DNA of 64,000 nucleotides, taken from Marivibrio halodurans. Its GTDB lineage: Bacteria > Pseudomonadota > Alphaproteobacteria > UBA8366 > Aestuariispiraceae. The translations under genes were made by a program, and so were the position numbers. Positions 17,033 to 25,885 of the stretch are shown here, piece by piece. The DNA is taken from the NCBI RefSeq assembly GCF_017963645.1, contig NZ_JAGMWN010000010.1, forward strand, positions 1 to 64,000, written 5' to 3'. The notes below the pieces were generated by a model, which did no database searches, was not told the origin of the DNA, and saw only the letters and a program-made list of their open reading frames with translations. How positions within the stretch are numbered: position 1 is the stretch's first letter; each line of letters begins with the position of its first letter.

Positions 17033-18298
17033 ATGGCTTCGTTCTTCGCTGGGCAGACCGGCCACGCCGGACGCACCGGCCTCGTCCCGAAGGGCGGGTG
17101 CCGCGATTATCGAGTGTCGCCGTTGGGCGGCCGTCTCGCGACGAGCACGCGGGCCGTGGCCTTCGCGCTCGTCGGCCTCGGCCTCGCCGCCTGCGGCGAG
17201 ACGTGGCCGAGTCTGGAGGCAAGCAATCCGGCCGGGTCCGGCGCGGCGACACAACCGGTGCAGGTGGGGGGCTCGTCGGACTCGTCCACATCGGGCAGCG
17301 CGCGATCCACATCGAGCAGCGCGCCACAGCCGGTTTCCGTCGGGCAAAGCCAGAGCACCTCGATCGAATCCGCGAGCGCCACGCGCGAGACCTTCGTCGG
17401 GAACAAGGTTACCCAGATGGAGGGGGACCTGAACAAGCTCGCCGGCAATGTCGAGGGGCTGGCCGGTCGCAAGCAACAGCTCGTTCAGGAAACCTCGTCG
17501 GGTGCCGACACCTATCATGAGCTGGTCGCGCAGATCACCTCGCGGCTGCAGCGGGGCACGACGCCCGGCAACCCGGTTCTGGTCGATTACTGGAACCGCG
17601 CGCAGGTCGAGTTGGAGCAGGTGGCGGAGAAGGTGCCCGCCATGACCAAGCTGTCGAACGACGCCGCCGACGAGGCCGCCTTCGGCCAGTATCTGCTGAA
17701 CGCCGTGCAGGCCACCTATGGCCTTTCCGGCGCGGTGGACGAGGATCACATCCGCCTGCAGCATCTGGAGGACAGCGTCCATCAGGAGCTGGTGGAGATC
17801 GACCGGTTGTTGACCGACCTCAGCCAGGACATCAACCGGCAGACGACCTACGTCAACAACGAGCGGCAGAACATGACCACCCTGTCGCTCGCCATAAAGA
17901 ACGGTGATCTTTACGGTACCAGCTTGGCGACGCGATCCTTCCAGCAGACCGAGAATCTGGCCCGTCAGGCCGCCCGTCAGGCGCAGCCGCAGCCGGGCGA
18001 GCGTCCGCTGGTCATCATCAAGTTCGACCGGCCGAACGTGAATTATCAGTCGGCGCTCTATACCGCCGTCGGCCGCGCGCTGGAGCGCAAACCGAACGCC
18101 ACCTTCGACCTGGTCGCGGTCAGCCCGAGTTCCGGCTCCGCCGCGCAGGAAGCGCTCAACAGCTCCGCCGCCAAGCGCAACGCGGAGGGCGTGCTGCGCA
18201 CGCTCACCGACATGGGCGTGCCGGCGAGCCGGGTGCAGCTTCTGCAGGAGACGGCCGAGGAGGCGGACAACAACGAGGTGCATATCTTCGTGCGGTGA
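17033..18298 (+). CDS. Predicted lipoprotein with serine-rich linker and coiled-coil/OmpA-like C-terminus
   Basis: The 421-residue product has a lipobox LAAC with Cys at residue 54 after the hydrophobic run AVAFALVGLGLAAC, so it should be lipidated. The pre-lipobox region is long, and a later start (for example GTG at 17114) is possible, although GGAAAG lies 8 nt before 17033. A Ser/Thr-rich linker (about residues 75-120) is followed by a helical, probably coiled-coil segment (~125-290). The C-terminal domain (~310-421) contains PLVIIKFDRPNVNYQSALY and AKRNAEGVLRTLTDMGVPASRV, which resembles the fold and motif order of OmpA-like peptidoglycan-binding domains, but the match is loose. A role in the envelope is inferred; the exact function is unknown. 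Confidence 0.72.
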   Translation: MASFFAGQTGHAGRTGLVPKGGCRDYRVSPLGGRLATSTRAVAFALVGLGLAACGETWPSLEASNPAGSGAATQPVQVGGSSDSSTSGSARSTSSSAPQPVSVGQSQSTSIESASATRETFVGNKVTQMEGDLNKLAGNVEGLAGRKQQLVQETSSGADTYHELVAQITSRLQRGTTPGNPVLVDYWNRAQVELEQVAEKVPAMTKLSNDAADEAAFGQYLLNAVQATYGLSGAVDEDHIRLQHLEDSVHQELVEIDRLLTDLSQDINRQTTYVNNERQNMTTLSLAIKNGDLYGTSLATRSFQQTENLARQAARQAQPQPGERPLVIIKFDRPNVNYQSALYTAVGRALERKPNATFDLVAVSPSSGSAAQEALNSSAAKRNAEGVLRTLTDMGVPASRVQLLQETAEEADNNEVHIFVR

Positions 18299-18381
18299 TC
18301 CTCCGGAACCGATCGTCCGTAGTGCTTCCTGGGCATTTCCCCGGAGGCATGGGCTAGGGCGGTCGGTCGATGGAGGTGAAA

Positions 18382-18873
18382 ATGACGCACGGTGCTTGTC
18401 GGATGGTTGGCGCCCTTATCGGGGGCATGGCACTCCTGGCGCTTGGCGCGATGATGGCACCGCCGCCGGGCGGTTCTTCGGCACGGGCCGACATGGTGAA
18501 TGGGGCGCGGGGGATTCAAGCCGCACCCGACCCCGCCATCCTTTCCGTGATCACCACGCAACTCGACGCCTTCCGCATCGGGGATCGGATGACGGCCTAT
18601 GATCAGGCCGCGCCCTTCATCCAGCGGAAATTTCCGGATGCGGACAATTTCATGGATATGGTCGTGCGCGGCTATGCCCCCCTGATCGCGCCGCGGTCGA
18701 CGGATTTCCTGCCGCCGGAGCCGGGCCCGGATGGGCGGGTCGTGCAGCCGATGGCACTGCTCGACGCCGAGGGGCGGGGCTGGATCGCCCGCTACATCAT
18801 GGAGCGTCAAGCCGATGGCGGCTGGAAGATCGCGGGTTGCCGCCTGGAGAAGGCGCCGGCGGCCGCGGTCTGA
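18382..18873 (+). CDS. DUF4864 domain-containing exported protein
   Basis: The 163-residue product has a signal peptide (VGALIGGMALLALGAMMA, cleavage near SARAD) and a DUF4864-like domain covering ILSVITTQLDAFRIGDRMTAYDQAAPFIQRKFPDADNF to the C-terminal WKIAGCRLEK. The ATG at 18382 is chosen over the ATG at 18370 because GGAGG sits 5 nt before 18382. The domain is an NTF2-like cone fold of unknown role found in many alphaproteobacteria. The function remains unknown; periplasmic location is predicted. Confidence 0.75.
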   Translation: MTHGACRMVGALIGGMALLALGAMMAPPPGGSSARADMVNGARGIQAAPDPAILSVITTQLDAFRIGDRMTAYDQAAPFIQRKFPDADNFMDMVVRGYAPLIAPRSTDFLPPEPGPDGRVVQPMALLDAEGRGWIARYIMERQADGGWKIAGCRLEKAPAAAV

Positions 18874-18991
18874 TCCTCCTTCGACGGGACATGGTTCGCG
18901 CCGGGACATGGTTTGTGCGCGCTTGTCGGCGGGGGGCGGGATCGGCTAATCAAAATGCACGGAAACTGTCCACGAGCGCGAGGCCGACCCG

Positions 18992-19495
18992 ATGCCCGAC
19001 CCGTCCCACCCGCCGATCGGCATGGATTTCCCCGTCTCCTGGGAGGAGTTGCACCGCACCGCGCGGGCGCTTGCCTGGCGGTTGCACGATCAATTGGCGG
19101 CGGCGGGGCCGCTCAAGGGAATCGTGGCGGTGACTCGCGGTGGCCTGGTCCCCGCCGCGATCGTCGCGCGGGAGCTCGATGTCCGTCTTGTCGATACGGT
19201 CTGCATCGCCTCCTACCAGCATAAGGAGCAGGGCGCCGCCAATATCCTGAAGGGCGTCGAGGGGGACGGCGAGGGCTGGTTGATCGTCGACGATCTGGTC
19301 GACACGGGAAAGACCGCGCGGATCGTGCGCGACATGCTGCCGAAGGCGCATTTCGCCACCGTTTTCGCCAAGCCCGCCGGCCGGCCGTTGGTCGATACCT
19401 TCGTGACCGAGGTCAGCCAGGACACCTGGATTCTTTTTCCCTGGGACGTCGAACTGGCCTATGCGCAGCCGATCAAGGACCGGCGGGGACAGTAG
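18992..19495 (+). CDS. gpt: Xanthine-guanine phosphoribosyltransferase
   Basis: The 167-residue type I phosphoribosyltransferase has the PRPP-binding motif [13 protein letters not shown] (about residues 90-102) and the early [21 protein letters not shown], closely matching Gpt/XGPRT. The length fits the E. coli enzyme (152 aa) with a short N-terminal addition. It salvages xanthine and guanine to XMP and GMP using PRPP at the inner membrane face or in the cytosol. The C-terminal WILFPWDVE is typical of this subgroup. It stands alone, convergent with cobQ. Confidence 0.9.
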   Translation: MPDPSHPPIGMDFPVSWEELHRTARALAWRLHDQLAAAGPLKGIVAVTRGGLVPAAIVARELDVRLVDTVCIASYQHKEQGAANILKGVEGDGEGWLIVDDLVDTGKTARIVRDMLPKAHFATVFAKPAGRPLVDTFVTEVSQDTWILFPWDVELAYAQPIKDRRGQ

Positions 19496-19534
19496 GAGCA
19501 GGGGGCGGGCCGCGCGCATCTCCGCCCAGCGGCA

Positions 19535-21016
19535 TCACCGCGCCCGTGCGATCTCCAGGATGCGATCGAGCGACAGATGCGCCTCCAGATGATCGGCCAG
19601 CCGGTCGAGCGTCGTTTCCACCAGATGGTCGAAGGCCGGGCCGGCTTCGAATCCGGGCCTGAGGCCGGCGAGGAAATTCCGACGGAAGGCGTCCGAGGCG
19701 AACAGCCCGTGAAGATAGGTCCCGGCGACGCGGCCGTCGGCGGTCACCGCGCCCTCCGCCGTGCCGTCGTTCCGGGTCAGGAAGGGGCGCGCGCGATCCG
19801 GCCCGTCGGTGACCCCCATATGCATCTCATAACCCGCGACGCTCGCGCCGCCCGCGTGCGCGGTGCCCGCCCGTTCGCTCAAGGTCTTCGGGCCCTTCAG
19901 CACCGTCTCCACGTCGAGCAGGCCGAGGCCCGGGGCCTCCCCCGGCGGCCCCTCGATCCCCTCCGGATCGGCGATGCGGGTGCCCAGCATTTGATAGCCT
20001 CCGCATAGGCCCAGGATATGGCCGCCGCGCCGATGATGCGCCAACAGGTCGATATCCCATCCCTCCGCCCGCAACGCCGCGAGATCGGCGAGCGTCGTCT
20101 TCGAGCCCGGCAGCAGCACCAGATCCGCATCGCCCGGCAATGGCTGGCCCGGCATGACGATGGTCAAGCGCACCGTGGGTTCCGCGCGCAGCGGGTCGAG
20201 ATCGTCGTAATTCGCGATCCGGCCGAGGCGCGGGACGACGACATGGACGCCATCCCCATCTTCCCCGCCCGTGCCGATCCGTCCCGCGTCGAGTGCTACG
20301 GCATCCTCCGCCGGCAGGCGGCCGGCTTCCGTGAAATAAGGCAGGACGCCCAGGCTCGTCAGGCCCGTTCTTTCCGTAATGATACGCAGGCCGTCGTCGA
20401 ACAGGGTGATATCCCCCCGGAACTTGTTGACGATATAGCCCTTGAGGCGCCGCCGCTCCGCCTCCGCGATCACCGCATGGGTGCCGATCAGGCTCGCGAT
20501 CACGCCGCCACGCTCGATATCCGCGACCAGGAGGACGGGCAGGTCCGCCGCTTCCGCGAAGCCCATATTGGCGATGTCGCCCGCGCGCAGATTGACCTCC
20601 GCCGGGCTGCCCGCCCCCTCGACCAGCAGCAGGTCGCGCCCGGCGCCGAGGCGTTCGAAACTCTCCAGCGCATGGGACAGCAGCCGGTCCTTGAGGGTGT
20701 AATAGTCGCGCGCCGTCGCGGTACCGATCACCCGGCCTTGCACGATGATTTGGCTGCCCATGTCGCTTTGCGGTTTCAGCAGCACGGGGTTCATGTCGAC
20801 GCTGGGCGCCAGCCCGGCCGCGCGCGCCTGAAGCGCCTGGGCGCGCCCGATCTCCCCGCCGTCGGGGGTGACGGCGGCGTTGTTCGACATGTTCTGCGGC
20901 TTGAAGGGCGCGACGGACAGACCCCGCCGCCGGAATGCGCGGGCGAGGCCCGCCGTCAACAGGCTCTTGCCGACATCCGAGCCCGTGCCTTGCAGCATGA
21001 TCGCGGGCGGGGTCAT
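19535..21016 (-). CDS. cobQ: Cobyric acid synthase (CobQ/CbiP)
   Basis: The 493-residue protein has an N-terminal ATP-binding domain with the P-loop-like [11 protein letters not shown] (about residues 10-20) and QNMSNNA, and a C-terminal class I glutamine amidotransferase domain with the nucleophile in [11 protein letters not shown] and the catalytic His in GTYLHGLF. It amidates the b, d, e and g side chains of adenosylcobyrinic acid a,c-diamide. It is on the same strand as, and downstream of, the SYLF gene and cobO. No cobalamin riboswitch is recognisable in front of this group. Confidence 0.95.
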   Translation of the reverse strand: MTPPAIMLQGTGSDVGKSLLTAGLARAFRRRGLSVAPFKPQNMSNNAAVTPDGGEIGRAQALQARAAGLAPSVDMNPVLLKPQSDMGSQIIVQGRVIGTATARDYYTLKDRLLSHALESFERLGAGRDLLLVEGAGSPAEVNLRAGDIANMGFAEAADLPVLLVADIERGGVIASLIGTHAVIAEAERRRLKGYIVNKFRGDITLFDDGLRIITERTGLTSLGVLPYFTEAGRLPAEDAVALDAGRIGTGGEDGDGVHVVVPRLGRIANYDDLDPLRAEPTVRLTIVMPGQPLPGDADLVLLPGSKTTLADLAALRAEGWDIDLLAHHRRGGHILGLCGGYQMLGTRIADPEGIEGPPGEAPGLGLLDVETVLKGPKTLSERAGTAHAGGASVAGYEMHMGVTDGPDRARPFLTRNDGTAEGAVTADGRVAGTYLHGLFASDAFRRNFLAGLRPGFEAGPAFDHLVETTLDRLADHLEAHLSLDRILEIARAR

Positions 21017-21059
21017 CGGCGGGTCCGGACTCCGGCTGCGGCGCGTGGATCGCGCCGGA

Positions 21060-21830
21060 TCAGCGCACGGCCTCGCTCAACGCCCGGCGCAGCGAATCCG
21101 CCTGTGGGTTCGCGACCCGGCCATCGAGGACGATCGCCTCCGGCGTCGCGGGCTGGCCGTAATAATCGGCGTTGAGTTCGTCGCGCTTGACGATGACCGA
21201 CCCCTCGAAATTGGCGCCGATATAAAGGCCCTGTGCGACCGAGTAGGAGAGGATATCGACATCCAGATTGGTCGTCGTCGAGGCGTCGAGGCCCGCGCCA
21301 TAGGGGCCGGCCGCGGCATCCAACTCGCCGCCGATCTTGACCTTGTCGTTCAGGATCGACGTCAGGCCGTTGCCGGTCATCACCAGCAGCAGAACCTCCG
21401 ACGATTGGCCGCCGATTTGCAGGCCGATCGAGGCGGCGCCGATGGAGAAGAAGGCGGGATAGCTCCATTGTCCGTTGTCGCCGCGCGCCAGCAGAACGCC
21501 GCTGCCGCCCTCGCCCCCGATGATGAAACCGCCCTTCAGCAGTTGCGGGATGATCAGGATCGCCTTCGCGCGTTTCAAATAGGCCCGGACATAGGGGCCC
21601 AGATCCTCGTGCCGCTGCACCTTGGCGAGGGTCAGTTCGGCCCGCGCGATCAGATCTTCCCCATCCGCCTTGTCGGCGCGCGCCAGACCGGGGAGGAGAG
21701 CCAGCGCCAGGAAGGCCATGGCGGCGAGCAGCAGGGGCAGCAGCGCGGCGCGCTCCCCCTCGGCGGTTCTGGCGACCGCCCGCGCGCGCCTGGATGGGTG
21801 GGCGGCGGGTCGGCTGGTCCGGGTCATCAT
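21060..21830 (-). CDS. SYLF (YSC84) lipid-binding domain protein, exported
   Basis: The 256-residue product starts at ATGATG (21830), preceded by AAGGACG. A hydrophobic signal region ([25 protein letters not shown]) is followed by a SYLF/YSC84 domain, with [29 protein letters not shown] and the repeated GG/Y strand pattern through [24 protein letters not shown] domains bind phosphoinositides in eukaryotes; in bacteria the exported versions have no settled role. The gene sits between cobO and cobQ without an obvious metabolic link. It is probably periplasmic or outer-membrane associated. Confidence 0.85.
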   Translation of the reverse strand: MMTRTSRPAAHPSRRARAVARTAEGERAALLPLLLAAMAFLALALLPGLARADKADGEDLIARAELTLAKVQRHEDLGPYVRAYLKRAKAILIIPQLLKGGFIIGGEGGSGVLLARGDNGQWSYPAFFSIGAASIGLQIGGQSSEVLLLVMTGNGLTSILNDKVKIGGELDAAAGPYGAGLDASTTTNLDVDILSYSVAQGLYIGANFEGSVIVKRDELNADYYGQPATPEAIVLDGRVANPQADSLRRALSEAVR

Positions 21831-21922
21831 GGAGGGATCGTCCTTTCCTGTGATGGCGGTCCTATCGGGAACGGGATTCAATCGGTGCGGCGCCGGCGAA
21901 TCCGGCGGTCGCTTGAAGGTGT

Positions 21923-22546
21923 TCAGAATTCGATGCCGAGCTGCGCCTTCACGCCGCTTCGGAAGGGATGCTTCACCTGCGTCATCTCGGTCACCAGATC
22001 GGCGGCCTCGATCAGCTCCTCCTTGGCGTTCCGGCCGGTGATCACGACATGCTGCATCTCCGGCTTGCCGGCCAGCGTCTCCAGCACCTCGTCCAGCGGC
22101 AGATATTCGTAGCGCAGCACGATGTTGAGCTCGTCCAGGATCACCATCTGATAGCTCGGGTCGGCGATCGCCGCCTTGGCGAAGTCCCAGGCGGCGCGCG
22201 CGGCGGCGATGTCGCGCTGACGGTCCTGGGTATCCCAGGTAAAGCCCTCGCCCATCGCCTTCATGACGCACTGATCGGGAAAATGTTCCAGAACGCGGCG
22301 CTCGCCGGTTTCCCAGGCGCCCTTCACGAACTGGACGACGCAGATCTTCATGCCGTTGCCGATCGCGCGCACGGCGAGGCCCATCGCCCCGGTCGTCTTG
22401 CCCTTGCCCTTGCCGGTATGGACGATGACGAGCCCCTTCTCGACCGTCTTGTCGGCCAGCATCTTCTCGCGCGCGGCCTTCTTCTTGGCCATCTTCTCCG
22501 CGTGACGGCGATTGATCTCGTCCTCGGTCATGCCTTCTGTCTTCAT
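21923..22546 (-). CDS. cobO: Cob(I)yrinic acid a,c-diamide adenosyltransferase (CobO/CobA type)
   Basis: The 207-residue enzyme has the Walker A VHTGKGKGKTTGAMG (about residues 42-56), VVQFVKGAW and the VILDELNIVLRY strand, all diagnostic for CobO/BtuR. The ATG at 22546 has GGAGGAAAGG upstream. The N-terminal charged helix (KMAKKKAAREKMLADK) is typical. It adenosylates the cobalt of cob(I)yrinic acid a,c-diamide or cobinamide from ATP. It is first of the minus-strand group with the SYLF gene and cobQ, and divergent from the membrane protein gene at 22700. Confidence 0.95.
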   Translation of the reverse strand: MKTEGMTEDEINRRHAEKMAKKKAAREKMLADKTVEKGLVIVHTGKGKGKTTGAMGLAVRAIGNGMKICVVQFVKGAWETGERRVLEHFPDQCVMKAMGEGFTWDTQDRQRDIAAARAAWDFAKAAIADPSYQMVILDELNIVLRYEYLPLDEVLETLAGKPEMQHVVITGRNAKEELIEAADLVTEMTQVKHPFRSGVKAQLGIEF

Positions 22547-22699
22547 GGGCGGGCCTTTCCTCCGGCGGAATCGTTGCGCGCAGGGCAGTCTATAGGGGCG
22601 CGGCAATTGGGCAAGAGAATGGCGCGGGCGATCGGACCGGTGCGGGGTGGCGCGAAGCCTCTTGCGGCGGGCGCCGCTTGGGATAGGCTCGACCGCGAG

Positions 22700-24202
22700 A
22701 TGAATGTTCGGATATCGCTCCCCCTATGCTTTCCGATCGCCGCCGCCGGCCTGTCGCTCGGCGCGGGCGCGGCGCATGCCCATACCTCGGAACGCGGCCT
22801 CGTCATGCTGTTGCCGACGGACTACTACCTCGCGGGCGGGGCGCTCGCGGTGGCGGTCAGTTTCGCGGTGCTGGCGCTGGCGCCCATGGGGCGTGGGGAA
22901 TGGCGGGTGGCGGCCCGGGAAGGAGCGGCTGCCAGGGAAGCGGGAGATGGCCAATCGGCGCGCGGCCCGGCCTGGGCCAGTTGGCTCGGCTTTCTGCTGT
23001 TCGCGGCCCTGGTCGTTTCCGGTTTCGTCGGGTCGCGCGATCCGCTCGGCAATCCCCTGTCACTCGGCATCTGGACCGGCCTATGGGTGATGGTGGTGCT
23101 GGCGCATGCGGTGCTGGGCGATCTCTGGCGCGCGATCAATCCGTGGAGCGGGCCGGTGCGGTTGCTGAGCCGCCTGACGGCCCCTCTGGTGGTCCGGCTG
23201 TTCCCGGGGCGCGGGACGGTGCCGCCGTTTCGCCTGCCGGCGCGCATCGGTCATGGGGCGGCGATCGCGCAGTTCCTCGCCTTCGCGTGGTTCGAACTGA
23301 TCGATCCGGCGCCGGATGATCCCGCCCGCCTCGCGGTCGCGGCCGGGGTCTATTGGCTCGTCAACGCGCTCGCCATGCTGCTCTTCGGGGAGGGGGAGTG
23401 GCGCCGCCGGGGGGAAATCTTCTCCGTCTTTTTCGGTTTCATCGCGCTGCTGGCGCCGGTGCGCTGGGTGGAGGGCGGGGGACGGCCGCGCCCACGTCTC
23501 CGCTGGCCCGGCGCGGGCGTCCTGGCGGCGCCGGCGCCCAGCGTCAGCGCCGCCTGCTTCATCGTGCTGGCGCTCGCCACGGTGTCCTTCGACGGGGCCA
23601 GCCGTACCTTCTGGTATCTCGATCTGATTGGGGTCAATCCGCTGGAATTTCCCGGCCGAACGGCGGTGATGGCGGAGAATACGATCGGTCTTCTCGCCGC
23701 CGCGTTGCTGCTGGGGGCGGTTTATTTCGGGGCCGTGGCGTTGGGGCGCCGGCTGGCCGGGACGGGGACGGTTCCGGCCGCCGCCATGTTGGTGACGACC
23801 CTGCTGCCGATCTCGCTTGCCTATCATTTCTCGCATTATCTGACGCAGCTTCTGGTGAATGGCCAGTATATGCTGGCGACGCTCGGCGATCCGCTGGGGC
23901 GCGGCGCGAACTGGCTGGGCTATACGGAACGGCAGGTGACCACCTCTTTCCTCAACGACTATCACGCCGTCGAGTGGATCTGGAACGCGCAGGCCGGCGC
24001 CATCGTGCTGGGCCATGTCTGGGCGGTGTGGCTGGCCCATGTGATGGTCGGTCGCGCGCTGGTCGGCGGCGCGCTGCCCGCCGGGGGCGCCGCGCCGCCG
24101 GATCGGATGCGCGCCACGCTGGCGGAACTGCCGTTGGCCGTGCTGATGATCGGGTACACCGTCTTCGGGCTCTGGCTACTCTCCAGCCCCACCGGCGCGT
24201 AA
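22700..24202 (+). CDS. Polytopic membrane protein of unknown function (often annotated fenitrothion hydrolase-like)
   Basis: The 500-residue product has an N-terminal hydrophobic leader ending GAAHAHTSERG, then about ten transmembrane segments with loops rich in arginine. Distinctive text includes LPTDYYLAGGALAVA, LWRAINPWSGPVRLL, NPLEFPGRTAVMAENT and AYHFSHYLTQLLVNGQY, a conserved family that databases tend to call fenitrothion hydrolase on the strength of one characterised homologue. Histidines in AHTSERG and HFSHYL could bind a metal (inference). The start at 22700 is preceded by GGATAGG with long spacing. It lies 184 bp upstream of the ABC importer's binding-protein gene and may or may not be co-transcribed. 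Confidence 0.65.
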   Translation: MNVRISLPLCFPIAAAGLSLGAGAAHAHTSERGLVMLLPTDYYLAGGALAVAVSFAVLALAPMGRGEWRVAAREGAAAREAGDGQSARGPAWASWLGFLLFAALVVSGFVGSRDPLGNPLSLGIWTGLWVMVVLAHAVLGDLWRAINPWSGPVRLLSRLTAPLVVRLFPGRGTVPPFRLPARIGHGAAIAQFLAFAWFELIDPAPDDPARLAVAAGVYWLVNALAMLLFGEGEWRRRGEIFSVFFGFIALLAPVRWVEGGGRPRPRLRWPGAGVLAAPAPSVSAACFIVLALATVSFDGASRTFWYLDLIGVNPLEFPGRTAVMAENTIGLLAAALLLGAVYFGAVALGRRLAGTGTVPAAAMLVTTLLPISLAYHFSHYLTQLLVNGQYMLATLGDPLGRGANWLGYTERQVTTSFLNDYHAVEWIWNAQAGAIVLGHVWAVWLAHVMVGRALVGGALPAGGAAPPDRMRATLAELPLAVLMIGYTVFGLWLLSSPTGA

Positions 24203-24238
24203 GGGACGCGTGGCGTGTTTTTCACTGGATTTTAAATC

Positions 24239-24252
24239 GTTCGTATACGAAC
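24239..24252 (+). promoter_or_regulatory. Perfect 14-bp palindrome, candidate operator for the ABC importer
   Basis: GTTCGTATACGAAC equals its own reverse complement and lies in an AT-rich patch 135-148 bp upstream of the binding-protein start at 24387. The core TCGTATACGA resembles the GTnnnAC-centred sites of GntR/FCD-type repressors. No regulator gene is adjacent. A T-run follows (ATTTTTTC), so weak termination of the upstream gene is an alternative, but a stem with no loop is a poor terminator. Confidence 0.45.
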
Positions 24253-24386
24253 ATTTTTTCAACCGATCGAAAGGCCGCCCACCCGGGACCCCGGCGTCGG
24301 AAGAAAACGGCCTCGCCCCGCCGCGCGCGCGCGTGCATTATCGCACACAGCCCGGCTCGATGATGGAACAGGAGGCACGAGAGACC

Positions 24387-25754
24387 ATGACGACGTTCAA
24401 GGATCGCCGGCCCGCCGGCGGCAAGGCCAATACCACGGGAGCCGATACCACGGGACTCAAGGGCGCGGACACGAAACCGGCCAAGAGCGGGCCCAGCCGC
24501 CGCGGCGTGCTGGCCGGTCTCGGCGCGGCGGGCGCGCTGACGGCGATGCCCGGCTTCGTGCGCTATTCCCAGGCGCAGAGCGCGGAACCGATCAAGATCG
24601 GATTCCAGGTGCACCGCACCGGCATCGGCGCGGCCTATGGCCGCTGGTACGACCGCACCACCATGGCGGCGACGAAGCTGATCAACGATGCCGGCGGCAT
24701 CAACGGCCGCCCGGTCGAGATCATCGCCGAGGATGACGGCACCGATCCCAAGCGCGGCGCCGAGGTGGTGGAGAAGTTCGCCACCCAGCACGGCTGCGAC
24801 ATCGCCTTCGGCACCCTGTTCAGCCATGTGGTGATCGGCTCCGCCCCGCGTGCGGGCGAGTTGAAGATTCCCTATTTCGTCGTCAGCGAGGGGCATCACG
24901 TCGCCTCCGGCATGCTGAACCGCTATACGCTGCAACCCGGCATCACCGATGTGAAAAGTCAGGTGATCGCGATGGCGCCCTGGGTGTCGGACAATCTCGG
25001 CAAGAAGGTCACGATGATCTTCCCCGACTTCGCCTTCGGCCATAACCACCGCGATTTCTTCACCGAGGCGATGGCGGCCCAGGGCGGCGAGGTGATCGAG
25101 CAGATCGCGATCCCGCCGACGGAAAGCTCCTTCTTCAAGTATTTCCCAAAGATCCCGAGCGAGACCGAGGTGCTCTACCACGTCATGGTCGGCCCGGGCG
25201 TGCTGACCTTCGTTAAGGAGATGGGGGAGTTCTACGGCTCCAACCGGCCGGAGATTTTCGGCTTCATCGACAGCCTGGAGGCGGTCGACATCACCAGCCC
25301 GGGGCTGGAGTTCCTCGACGGCACCTATCTGTGGGAAGGCAATCCGCGTCAGGCCCAGGCCGATCAGTCGGAACACGACAAGTTCTATCGCGAGGCGGTG
25401 GGCGTGGATGCCCGCGGCGCCAGCGTGGACGATCCCAAGGACGTCTCCACCTATGCCCATATGTTCGGCTGCTGGGAGACGCTCAACATCGTCAAGGTCG
25501 GCATGGAAGCTTGCGGCTATTCCGGCACCAAGGATCGCGGCGCGCTGATTGAGGCGGTCGAGGCCATGAAGGACATGCCGGAAAGCCGGGCCCATCCGCA
25601 GGGCGCCAAGGTCTTCAACGGCAAGACCCACCAGGTCTTCGGCCATCAGTTCATCAGCCAGGTCCAGGGTGCCGATCTCGTGAAGGTGCATACCACGCCG
25701 ATCGAGGCCGGCTATTACGAGGACGAGGTCGACTATACGACCCAGCCGCTCTAG
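24387..25754 (+). CDS. ABC importer substrate-binding protein (HAAT family, Tat-exported)
   Basis: The 455-residue protein begins with a hydrophilic N-region, then a twin-arginine-like signal SRRGVLAGLGAAGALTAMPG and cleavage near SQAQSAE. The mature part is a type I periplasmic-binding fold of the branched-chain amino acid/amide group: IKIGFQVHRTGIGAAYGRW, NDAGGINGRPVE, EDDGTDPKRG and VYAHMFGCWE-like C-terminal text (TYAHMFGCWE). ATG 24387 is chosen because GGAGG lies 11 nt upstream; ATGs at 24360/24363 are in frame but lack a site. It delivers an amino acid, amide or related ligand to the LivHMGF-type permease encoded next. The ligand cannot be told from sequence. Confidence 0.9.
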   Translation: MTTFKDRRPAGGKANTTGADTTGLKGADTKPAKSGPSRRGVLAGLGAAGALTAMPGFVRYSQAQSAEPIKIGFQVHRTGIGAAYGRWYDRTTMAATKLINDAGGINGRPVEIIAEDDGTDPKRGAEVVEKFATQHGCDIAFGTLFSHVVIGSAPRAGELKIPYFVVSEGHHVASGMLNRYTLQPGITDVKSQVIAMAPWVSDNLGKKVTMIFPDFAFGHNHRDFFTEAMAAQGGEVIEQIAIPPTESSFFKYFPKIPSETEVLYHVMVGPGVLTFVKEMGEFYGSNRPEIFGFIDSLEAVDITSPGLEFLDGTYLWEGNPRQAQADQSEHDKFYREAVGVDARGASVDDPKDVSTYAHMFGCWETLNIVKVGMEACGYSGTKDRGALIEAVEAMKDMPESRAHPQGAKVFNGKTHQVFGHQFISQVQGADLVKVHTTPIEAGYYEDEVDYTTQPL

Positions 25755-25885
25755 CGCGGCAAGGCCGTCCGACGCCCGGCCCCGGCCTTCCCCCTCCCTG
25801 ATGCGGAGCGGGCGGTCGGGGCAGGGCGGTCGCGCAGCCACCTCTTCTCCGCTTCCCTCTTCGACCGACCCGAGCATCGTCGCCC

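Noticed and set aside
22547-22699. Possible cobalamin riboswitch upstream of cobO
   Set aside because: No GCCACTG-type B12 box or recognisable conserved core was seen in the 153-bp divergent region or before cobQ/cobU.
24239-24260. Palindrome plus T-run as terminator of the membrane protein gene
   Set aside because: A perfect palindrome with no loop bases folds poorly as RNA; an operator reading fits better.
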